Below, in pieces: positions 18,291 through 26,592 of a stretch of DNA of 39,504 bases. Below the pieces are notes generated by a model. It had not been told where the DNA came from. It did no database searches and was given only the letters and a program-made list of their open reading frames with translations. The stretch is from NCBI GenBank assembly GCA_028727105.1, contig JAQYOU010000045.1:1-39504 (forward strand), written 5' to 3'. Source of the stretch: a bacterium. GTDB taxonomy: Bacteria > Bacillota > Clostridia > Lachnospirales > Lachnospiraceae. Every line of letters starts with the position of its first letter. Position 1 is the stretch's first letter. The position numbers and the translations under genes were made by a program.

Positions 18291-18319
18291 ATTATATGCT
18301 ATTATTTTCAAAAAATCAA
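18291..18319 (-). promoter_or_regulatory. Promoter driving the structured RNA/DUF3800 unit
   Basis: TTGATT-N17-TATAAT on the minus strand; predicted +1 at about 18285, at the first hairpin. Confidence 0.65.
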
Positions 18320-18485
18320 TATGAGCTCCAAAAAAATTCTTTCAATCATATACCTAATAAAAAATCGCTGTCTAAGGTAAAACATGCCCTGCCTATATTC
18401 TGACGCAGCCAGAACAAATCTGCTCTCATTCAATAAATCCATCGTTGTTATTTTTCCGGAACTGATCAATACCTCCACAGCTCCG

Positions 18486-18560
18486 GTTCCTACTGACATT
18501 CTACCTGTGAATCCACCCTGCGTATAGGTATTTTTTCAACGATATGTGTCAATTTTTCAG
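18486..18560 (-). repeat. ~75-bp dispersed repeat, copy 1
   Basis: GTTCCTACTGACATTCTACCTGTGAAT-(variable ~18-20 nt)-TTTTTCAACGATATGTGTCAATTTTTCAG, shared with 22024-22099. Confidence 0.9.
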
Positions 18561-18566
18561 CCAGAC

Positions 18567-18809
18567 CTAAACAGTCAGATTGATATCTCCATAAATCATA
18601 ACACGCAGAATTCCTAACAAAATCAGATGAGTCGGATAATACAGATAGAAAAACCACTTCATCCATTTTGCTTTTCCACGCTCGCCATTGTAAAAATACA
18701 ACACCGGATACACCATCAGAACACCAACCAACTCTAACGCATAGGTTTTGCTCACAAACAGGAATGAAACCAGTCCGTACCAGAAGGTCCACTGGATAAT
18801 CTGCCACAC
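18567..18809 (-). pseudogene. TraX family protein, C-terminal remnant
   Basis: KWMKWFFYLYYPTHLILLGILRVMIYGDINL is TraX-like; N-terminal part missing, abutting the upstream gene. Confidence 0.72.
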
Positions 18810-18826
18810 TCCTCGTTTTCGTATTG

Positions 18827-19195
18827 TTATTCCGTAATCTGATACCCCGACCTGTTTAATACATCAATCGCTTTATCGTAGTTCTCTTTCTTTGTCAGTA
18901 TGTAATCCGTATTGAAGGTTGATATTGCAAAAATACCAATCTCATTCTCTGCTAAAAGACTTGAGATCTTCGATAATATTCCGATCAGAGAAAAATCCAA
19001 AACACCCTGAATACGAAAAGCCTTCCAACCGTCATCCCGGTCTGTTACATTACCGGGAACATCGCAAGTCAGGCAAACAAGCGACATTTCCTCATCCGTT
19101 TTTCCAACAAAGCAATACTCTGCATCCAAATTAATGAGGGAATAATCTTCAACCTTACAAACACTAAAATCATATGCAATCTTTTTTATTTCCAT
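18827..19195 (-). CDS. ACT domain protein (amino-acid-binding type)
   Basis: 122 aa; FRIQGVLDFSLIGILSKISSLLAENEIGIFAISTFNTDYILTKKENYDKAIDVLNRSGY. Confidence 0.82.
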   Translation of the reverse strand: MEIKKIAYDFSVCKVEDYSLINLDAEYCFVGKTDEEMSLVCLTCDVPGNVTDRDDGWKAFRIQGVLDFSLIGILSKISSLLAENEIGIFAISTFNTDYILTKKENYDKAIDVLNRSGYQITE

Positions 19196-19284
19196 TTACA
19201 TTCGCGCCTTCCTCTGAAATTCTGATACTGCTTTCTCAATCTCATCCGCACGCTTGCTTCGCCTGCGCAAATGAATGACCAATT

Positions 19285-19974
19285 TTATCGAATCAGTTCC
19301 ACCAATCTATCAATATGTATTTCCATGATGTCAATGCACGGAACCGGTGAATTCTCATCATTTAGAGCCAGCGGAAGCTCAGTACATCCCAATATGACAG
19401 CCTCTATTCCATGCTCGTTTTTCATATACGAGATCTCCTGTTTTAATTCTTCAACAGTCGTCTCTTTTACAATTCCGTATTCCAACTCTTTCGAGATCCG
19501 TTCATTTACCAACACACGCGTGGCAGGATCAGGAACTACAACCTCGATTCCCCGGCTGATAAACGCTTTGCTTAGATAATCTTTCTCCATCGTGAAGATC
19601 GTGCCCAAAAGCCCAACCCTATGATAACCTTTTGAAGCAGCGTATTCCGCTGCTGTCTCAGGAATACTGATAAACGGAGTATGTACCTTCTGCGCGACCA
19701 TATCATAGATAATATGCATGGTAGCTGCGGTAAGAGCTATAACCTATGCACCACCCTTCTTAAGATTGCAGATAGCCCGAGATACATACGCAGCCAGCTC
19801 TTCGTATTGCTCACTTTCTACATACCCAAGTGCACGATTGAGATTCAGACTCTCTATGGAAATTTCAGGAAAATCAGTCCCGCCGCTTCGTTCATTAATC
19901 CTTCTGTTCAGTTCCTTGTAATAAATCAGAGTGGATTCCGGACCGGTTCCACCGACTAAGCCAAGCTTTTTCAT
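19285..19974 (-). pseudogene. Aspartate/glutamate racemase family gene interrupted by one in-frame TAG (19744-19746)
   Basis: MKKLGLVGGTGPESTLIYYKELNRR...NLKKGGA-TAG-VIALTAATMHIIYDMV...ILGCTELPLAL; both halves in the same frame. Confidence 0.85.
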
Positions 19975-20102
19975 CTGAAACTATCCCCTTTTTCTATTTA
20001 TATTTTCTCTCCATTTATATCGGATTTATTTTCTTTTTTAAAGTTTCTTCCTTTCACACTCGATTTTTTCAAGTCTGACAACGCCGAATCCATCCGCAGG
20101 TG

Positions 20103-20408
20103 TCAAACATAATCAAAAATGCCCTGAATCGCGTCCGTAATATTCATAATGTCCGGCATATGTATGTGATCGATTTTAGAATAACCTCTGGCTCTCAGAT
20201 CCAGTAATGCCAGCTTTTCACAATGAACGTATCCATCCATACTTCCTGCCTTCACAAAAATACGTAACGCACCGTCTTCTCCATTTTTTGAAATTGGACA
20301 TCCGATAACCTCGCCCGTCTGATTGAAAAAGTCCTTGCTTGTAACAAGCACAGGACTTTTTATATTTTCCACTTTTATAATATCTCCCTGATGTATCGGT
20401 TCCTTCAT
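20103..20408 (-). CDS. mazF: MazF/PemK-type toxin
   Basis: MKEPIHQGDIIKVENIKSPVLVTSKDFFNQTGEVIGCPIS; C-terminal LDLRARGYSKID; overlaps the MazE-like gene by 4 nt. Confidence 0.82.
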   Translation of the reverse strand: MKEPIHQGDIIKVENIKSPVLVTSKDFFNQTGEVIGCPISKNGEDGALRIFVKAGSMDGYVHCEKLALLDLRARGYSKIDHIHMPDIMNITDAIQGIFDYV

Positions 20409-20650
20409 TCCCAGACCTCTCTTCCCATCTGCTCGCCCCAGTCATATTCGCCGTCTAAGTCTAACTGTCCTCCAAACTCAGCAGCTCTTTCTTCCAATGT
20501 TTTATGTCTGAATGGTTTCATCAGAATAATCATTCCATCAGAAATCTGAACATCCAAAATATCATCGATCGCTATGTTTGCTTTCTGCAGATCATCTTTC
20601 GAAATCCGGATCCCCTGACTATTCCCCCAAGGTTTCACCTGTGCCTGCAT
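20405..20650 (-). CDS. mazE: MazE/AbrB-type antitoxin
   Basis: MQAQVKPWGNSQGIRISKDDLQKANIAIDDILDVQISDGMIILMK; start at ATG 20650 within the longer supplied ORF. Confidence 0.87.
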   Translation of the reverse strand: MQAQVKPWGNSQGIRISKDDLQKANIAIDDILDVQISDGMIILMKPFRHKTLEERAAEFGGQLDLDGEYDWGEQMGREVWE

Positions 20651-20669
20651 ATAAACACCTCCATTTTCA

Positions 20670-20688
20670 GTATATACATAGTATATAC
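20670..20688. promoter_or_regulatory. Paired palindromic operator GTATATAC-ATA-GTATATAC upstream of mazEF
   Basis: Two identical 8-bp palindromes separated by 3 bp, 20 bp upstream of the mazE start. Confidence 0.65.
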
Positions 20689-20829
20689 CGTCAAATATAC
20701 AAATGCAACTTTGAATTTGTTCCCTTTTCCAAACATACCTTACGATCAGCATAATGCAAATTGCTGTAAGCCAAACAGCAATCTTGATCAAAGGGATCAT
20801 TACCAAAAATCCCCCTGTTGCTACATTTA

Positions 20830-21286
20830 TCAGAGGCTTGTTTTCCGTATATCGTAAGCTTTTGAACTATTACAATACTTCTCTATGGTTCCTTGTTCTA
20901 TTACTCTTTTTCCAAGTAGCGTAATTGCCTGCTTCGGACAAGTATTGACACACCGATAGCACATCGTACAGCGGTCTTTTGCCACTGCAACTTTGTTCTC
21001 GATACGAATATTTTTTGTTGGACATGCGATCTCACAACGACCACAGCCAACACATCTCCTTGGATCGACCTTCAATTACTTTCACGATTTTCGGAACATT
21101 GCTGTATTGTACCGGATAGCCAAATACGATTCTCCCGGCAGCTTTTATGTGGTGCGTGACATCCGAATCTTCTATGGAATACACCATGGCAGCTTTGTCA
21201 TATGTTTTCACAAAATGCTCAACAGCATATCTGCTGTTTCCTGTTCCGCTAAAATAAACTCCAATCATCGTCTGATTATCATTCAT
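20830..21286 (-). pseudogene. EFR1-type flavodoxin/ferredoxin fusion remnant with internal deletion and frame change
   Basis: N-terminal GVYFSGTGNSRYAVEHFV flavodoxin motif; other frame CVGCGRCEIACPTKNI and CTMCYRCVNTCPKQAI; middle of the expected protein missing, frames change near 21070. Confidence 0.78.
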
Positions 21287-21376
21287 CTGATTCTGCTTCC
21301 TTCTATTCTTATACTTCTCCTATACTTTGTCCGGCTTCTCACCTATGCGGAATGACTTTCTATATTCTACTGTAGT

Positions 21377-21709
21377 CTATCCCCTCAGATTTTTTAACGC
21401 CTCAGGATTCGTGGAGATGATCGTTGCAACAGCCTGACATTTTTCTATGTCCGGGCAATCACCACATGTTGCCACGCCTTTTTTCAATGCACACTGACGA
21501 ATATCACAAAGACTATCGCAGAATACAGTTTTTATCCCATCCATACGGCAGCCTTGACAGTTGATGTGTTCAGGTAGAATGGGCGCATTATTTAACTCCG
21601 CCCACAGTTTTGCGGTTTTTTCGCGCAGTGCCTGATCATCATTGATTGTTGCAAGATATGCGTCGCATGTTTCACAATCCAACCCGCAGTATGCAATCAT
21701 ATTTCTCAT
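21377..21709 (-). CDS. DUF3795 cysteine-rich protein
   Basis: MIAYCGLDCETCDAYLATINDD...CQGCRMDG...CDSLCDIRQCALKKGVATCGDCPDIEKC. Confidence 0.78.
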   Translation of the reverse strand: MRNMIAYCGLDCETCDAYLATINDDQALREKTAKLWAELNNAPILPEHINCQGCRMDGIKTVFCDSLCDIRQCALKKGVATCGDCPDIEKCQAVATIISTNPEALKNLRG

Positions 21710-22037
21710 TCTTATGTACCTCCCCGGTCTCAAAATTTAGCGGCAATTCATAATATAGAAAATCCGTCCAACAGGTATTCTCTGCATATAGGTTCTGCTT
21801 TCCCCGATACGCAAACCCAAGTTTTTCATACATATGCTGCGCCGGAATGTTTGATGCCAGCGTATCCAGCCGGATCGCTCTCTTTCCTTTTTCCATTGCC
21901 AGCGAAACGATTGCTTCCATCATTCTTTTTGATATACCTTTTCCCTGATATTCAGGAGTTACTGTAAGAAGATGCAAGGAAGCCACCTCCTCATCATTCA
22001 GATTCTGACTCCTCACATTTCCTGTTCCTACTGACAT
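21672..22037 (-). pseudogene. GNAT acetyltransferase, apparently N-terminally truncated at the dispersed repeat
   Basis: EEVASLHLLTVTPEYQGKGISKRMMEAIVSLAMEKGKRAIRLDTLASNIPAQHMYEKLGF contains the acetyl-CoA motif but only ~20 aa precede it; the start codon lies inside repeat copy 2. Confidence 0.6.
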
Positions 22038-22099
22038 TCTACCTGTGAATTCTTACCATGTATAGACATATTTTTCAACGATATGTGTCAATTTTTCAG
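22024..22099 (-). repeat. ~75-bp dispersed repeat, copy 2
   Basis: Same flanking blocks as copy 1 with a diverged central segment. Confidence 0.9.
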
Positions 22100-22117
22100 G
22101 TACGCATTCCCCGTTTT

Positions 22118-23839
22118 TTAACTTTCTAAAATCATATCACTCAAAGCATTTCCCGGTGGAACGATCGGCAGGACATTGATTTCTCTATCAATGATAAATT
22201 CAATCACGGTAGGAGTTTTCAAATTCCGCTTTGCGATTTCAAATGCTTTTTCCATATCTTCAGGCCTCGTAACACGAATACCTTTCGCCCCATAGCTTTC
22301 TGCCAGCCTGACAAAATCAGGCGTATATTCCGGGCAATCGCAGGTTGGCTGATTGCATCCGATTTCACAGCTTTTGCGATAACGCATACAAGAACCGGAA
22401 TAATGCCTGTGGTAAAACATTTCCTGCCACTGTCGCACATTTCCCAGGTATCCATTGTTTAAAATACAGACAATCACAGGAATTTCATAGACAACCGCTG
22501 TTGCCATTTCCTGGATATTCATCTGCATGCCACCATCTCCGGAAATCACGATGACACGTTTTCCGGGATTACCGATTTTTGCCCCGATCGCTGCCGGAAA
22601 ACCATATCCCATCGTTCCCAATCCACCGGAAGTCAGCATCTGTTTCTTATGATCAATGGCAAGGAACTGTGTAGCCCACAACTGGTTTTGGCCTACATCC
22701 GTTACAATCACCGCCTCATCAAATAGTCGATTGATCGCTTCCATGATCTTTTTCGGCGTTAATCCATCTTCCTCCATCATAAGCGGATGTTTCTCCTGCC
22801 AAGACCTGATTTCCGTCACCCATTTTGAAACAGAAAGCGGTTCTGCCTTTTCAAGCAATGCGCGGAGTGCCTGTTTTGCATCTGCTACGATCGGAATATC
22901 TGCCACAACATTTCGAGAAATACATTCCGGATGAATGTCAATGTGGATCACTTTTGCATGAGCTGCAAAGCTTTCTATTTTTCCTGTAATCCGGTCATTG
23001 AACCGTGTTCCTATGGCAAACAGGACATCGCAATTGCTGATCGCGGAATTCGCAGCAAAGCTTCCGTGTATACCGAGATTCCCAACATACAACTCATGTT
23101 TCGTAGGAATCGCCCCCTTCCCCATGATCGTTGTGATCACCGGAACACCTGTCAATTCTGCCAACCTCGTCATCTCCTGATTGGCATGGGCAATATTTAC
23201 TCCGCCACCTGCCAAAAAAACAGGTTTATGGGCATGATGTAATATTTCCAACGCCTGATCGATCTGCCCCATAGGTACGGCTGTGTTCATAGTATCATTT
23301 TTTATGGATAGTTCTTTCGGGTAGAAAGCGCTTCCATAAGCCCTCTGAATATCCTTCGGCAGATCTACAACAACAACCCCCGGCTTCCCTGTCTTTGCAA
23401 TAACAAAAGCCTTCTTAATGGCATTCGCCAAATCCTCCCTTTTTCGTACCGTTACAGCATATTTGCATATACTCCGCGTAATACCAACAATGTCCACTTC
23501 CTGAAACGCATCATTTCCCATCAGGTGTGTCGGCACCTGCCCTGTAAAACATACCAGCGGAACACTGTCATAGGTTGCCGTAGCAATACCCGTGACGAGA
23601 TTCGTCGCCCCCGGTCCGCTTGTCACAAGGCATACTCCTACTTTTCCTGTAGAACGGGCATATCCATCTGCTGCATGGACTAACCCCTACTCATGACGTG
23701 GTACGATAACCTCGATTTCTTTTTCTCCATAAAGAGCTTCAAATAAATCCATCGCCTGTCCGCCCGGATAAGCAAACAGCGTTGTAACGTGTTCTTCCTT
23801 TATGGCTTTTACAAATAATTCTGCACCTGTTATTTCCAT
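22118..23839 (-). pseudogene. ilvB: Acetolactate synthase large subunit-like ThDP enzyme, interrupted by one in-frame TAG (23687-23689)
   Basis: From ATG 23839: MEITGAELFVKAI...[43 protein letters not shown]..., same frame throughout; ThDP motif GDGGMQMNIQEMATAVVYEIPVIVCILNN. Confidence 0.88.
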
Positions 23840-23925
23840 AATGATCACCTCCAGAATTGAATGCGTGTACTCGCTTGCATGCTGTCTATTTTTTTGGCAC
23901 TGCCTTCCGACAGCGCCAAATTTTA

Positions 23926-24516
23926 CTACTTTAGTCCTTCTACAAACATACTCACACTGTTTTTTATGTACACATCCTTTCCCACATCCACCAGCTCTTT
24001 CCCGAAAGATGCCTGAAGAAATGTATATCCAAATGTCGCAGAAAAAAACGTCATTGCAAGAGAATCAAAATCCATCCTGGGCAGCTTCCCTTTCTCACAC
24101 ATCTGATTCAGATATCCGATCAATGCCTCCAAAAAAGCCTGCGGAACTTTCATAATAAGAGGAGCGGTTTCATCATATAGCTGCGGAGCACGCAAGCCGA
24201 TGGACAAATTGACAAAATCCGGTGTCATCCTGTCCATATAAGCTCGCATAAACATTTCGAGATCCGACTGTAGATCCCATGTTACATTTTCAAAAATCTC
24301 CGGCGTGACATTTGCCCGCCATTGCGCCTGACTGACGCCCTGCAAGACGATATCTTTTTTATTTTTAAATTTGCGAAACAGGGTACATTCATTCACACCC
24401 GCGACCTGTGCAATTTCTTTGGTAGTGGTTGCCACATATCCCTTATCTCTGACCAGCAGCATCGCCGCATCTACGATCTTTTGGCTTGTTTCGTCCAAGT
24501 TATCACCTCCATGCAA
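23926..24516 (-). CDS. TetR/AcrR family regulator
   Basis: SQKIVDAAMLLVRDKGYVATTTKEIAQVAGVNECTLFRKFKNKKDIV HTH; a likely TTG start with SD GGAGGTGATAAC lies a few codons inside. Confidence 0.88.
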   Translation of the reverse strand: MHGGDNLDETSQKIVDAAMLLVRDKGYVATTTKEIAQVAGVNECTLFRKFKNKKDIVLQGVSQAQWRANVTPEIFENVTWDLQSDLEMFMRAYMDRMTPDFVNLSIGLRAPQLYDETAPLIMKVPQAFLEALIGYLNQMCEKGKLPRMDFDSLAMTFFSATFGYTFLQASFGKELVDVGKDVYIKNSVSMFVEGLK

Positions 24517-24599
24517 GTGAGTGCTCTCATTCTATCAGACAAATTGTCCACCGTCAATCCCTAATGGCGATGTTCGTGGCAAAAGAAACGCCCCCGGAC

Positions 24600-25970
24600 T
24601 TACTGTCCCAAAAAATATCCGTCCTTTGCGTTTCCTGAAAGATTCAGTTTGTATCTATTTCCCCAGTACAGGTCAGCGTACACCTCCCCCTGTACCTCGT
24701 GTTCATTTCCGTCCTGATCCACGACGCTCAGCCGTATCGTCGCCTGAGAGCCATCTTCGATCTCTGATGCAAAGTCTTCCGGTATCAACTGGAAATTTAC
24801 ATTTAATCCACTCTGCAATGCCTCTCCATTTGCCTCACGCATGGACTGATGCCCGGATATTTTTCCGCAATCTACTTTTAGCCCCATTCCATAGACCGCA
24901 TCCTCTGCGAAGTTTATGACTGTAAATTCCATGAAATCCTCTGTTTTATCTATATACGAAACATCCACCTGTGCATTGGACTCCACAGACGCGCCGCCTA
25001 AGACTACATTGGAGAGCCCGGTCTTTCTGACTAACTTTTCAAGCCGGTTGACATCCCTTCCAACAGACTTGATATCTTCGCCTGCAAACTCAGATGCTTC
25101 ACTGCTTGTAACGGAAAGCGTCTTTGTCTCGCCGTCCACTTTATATTCATAGATCACTTCATTCAGATTTCCAACCTCTGCAAGGTAAATGTAAGCATAC
25201 AGCTTCAATCTCTCTTCAAACACATCCTGCCTATCGGCTGAAAAATCATTCTGAAAGACCATTTTCCAGGAATAGGGTTCCTCTGATGTTTGAAGTTCAT
25301 TGGTAAAGCCGCCGGTGTAGGCAGTCATATTCAGTACATTGACGATCTTTCCATTGGAAGGCATATTTCCGATGTAAGGATTGTAGACCGCATACAGCCG
25401 GGAAGTCAGCGGCGAGATCATCTCTCCGTTTGCCCACACGATCCGGTCTCCGATCCAGACCTGACGGATCGGTTCCGATGCAGTATAACTTGCGTCAGCA
25501 GTTGTCTGATAGAAGATACTCTTGGGAACACCACGGACAGTTATGTCTACCACACCCTCTGATTCATTGATCTCTATCCGCTGAATTCCCTGATCCGAAG
25601 TACTGTTTACCGCAACTGCCAGTTCCGTCCCCCAGACATCCAGATTGTACGAAAGATATTCTGTATTCAAATACTGTCCATCCAAATAATATCTTGCACA
25701 AAAAAACCCCACCGCGATCGCCCAGACAACCGCCACGCACAGGATCAGATTTCTCCGGTGTTTCTTTTTTGTTTTTTTCAAAAAATCTATCTCTTTTTCT
25801 TCGTTTTCTGCCATCTCGATATCCGGCGCCTTCATCTGCCGGAATACATTTCTGCATTGTTCACACCCTTCCATATGTGCTTCCACTTCCCGATTGGTCA
25901 CATCACTGGTAAGTTCATCAATATAAGACGGCAACAGGTCCTGTATGATCTCACACGGAATTTTACTCAT
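24600..25970 (-). CDS. Anti-sigma factor with N-terminal zinc-finger domain
   Basis: MSKIPCEIIQDLLPSYIDELTSDVTNREVEAHMEGCEQCRNVF followed by a single TM; overlaps the ECF sigma gene. Confidence 0.83.
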   Translation of the reverse strand: MSKIPCEIIQDLLPSYIDELTSDVTNREVEAHMEGCEQCRNVFRQMKAPDIEMAENEEKEIDFLKKTKKKHRRNLILCVAVVWAIAVGFFCARYYLDGQYLNTEYLSYNLDVWGTELAVAVNSTSDQGIQRIEINESEGVVDITVRGVPKSIFYQTTADASYTASEPIRQVWIGDRIVWANGEMISPLTSRLYAVYNPYIGNMPSNGKIVNVLNMTAYTGGFTNELQTSEEPYSWKMVFQNDFSADRQDVFEERLKLYAYIYLAEVGNLNEVIYEYKVDGETKTLSVTSSEASEFAGEDIKSVGRDVNRLEKLVRKTGLSNVVLGGASVESNAQVDVSYIDKTEDFMEFTVINFAEDAVYGMGLKVDCGKISGHQSMREANGEALQSGLNVNFQLIPEDFASEIEDGSQATIRLSVVDQDGNEHEVQGEVYADLYWGNRYKLNLSGNAKDGYFLGQ

Positions 25971-26445
25971 GCTCTTCCATCTCCTTTTTTAATCTTTCCT
26001 TGGCTCTATAAAAGTTCACTCTTGCCCAGTTTTCCGTCCTTCCCATGATCTCACCGATTTCACGAAAGGATAGATTTCCGAAAATCCGAAGATATAGGAT
26101 CTCCCGATAAGGTTCCGGGCAAAAATGCAGTTTTTTCATCAGATCCACGCGTTCAATCTGACTGAAGATCTCCGCTTCTACACTTGTTCCGGTCAGATCT
26201 TCATGATCATCGATCGATTCTTTGACCGGATGCTTTCTTTGATATGCCCGCAGCTGATTTTTTGCAATGGCACAAAGCCACGTAGACAGCTTACAGCTGC
26301 CATCAAACCGGTGGATACACCGGACTGCCTGATAGAACGTCTCCTGTGTTAATTCTTCCGCAAGATCTACACTGCGTGTCTTTGACAACAGGTATTTATA
26401 GACGGTCCTGGCATATGTCTGATAAATCTCATCCATGGACTGCAT
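25963..26445 (-). CDS. ECF RNA polymerase sigma factor
   Basis: YKYLLSKTRSVDLAEELTQETFYQAVRCIHRFDGSCKLSTWLCAIAKNQ; YREILYLRIFGNLSFREIGEIMGRTENWARVNFYRAKERLKKEME. Start at 26445 by SD. Confidence 0.92.
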   Translation of the reverse strand: MQSMDEIYQTYARTVYKYLLSKTRSVDLAEELTQETFYQAVRCIHRFDGSCKLSTWLCAIAKNQLRAYQRKHPVKESIDDHEDLTGTSVEAEIFSQIERVDLMKKLHFCPEPYREILYLRIFGNLSFREIGEIMGRTENWARVNFYRAKERLKKEMEEHE

Positions 26446-26548
26446 TCCTTCGCCTCCTTCCCGTTTGTTTTTCTGTTCTCTATCCATTCATGCTTTTTAT
26501 ATGTGATTTGTTACAGTATTTTACAAAAATTTGTAACAAGAAAACAAG

Positions 26549-26577
26549 GAGGGGGCAAAAAAGCCCCCTCTTTTTCA
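26549..26577. terminator. Strong terminator hairpin between acyltransferase and sigma genes
   Basis: GAGGGGGC-AAAAAA-GCCCCCTC followed by TTTTT. Confidence 0.75.
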
Positions 26578-26592
26578 ATCCTGTATCTCCAT

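Noticed and set aside
18490-18807. 105-aa ORF 18490-18807 minus
   Set aside because: Overlaps the TraX remnant in a different frame; the TraX frame has recognisable family sequence and this one does not.
19744-23689. Genome-wide TAG recoding as explanation for the two amber-interrupted genes
   Set aside because: TAG serves as the natural stop of the LuxR-like (483-485) and BMP-like (3064-3066) genes, so a global reassignment is not supported; a suppressor tRNA remains possible but unproven.
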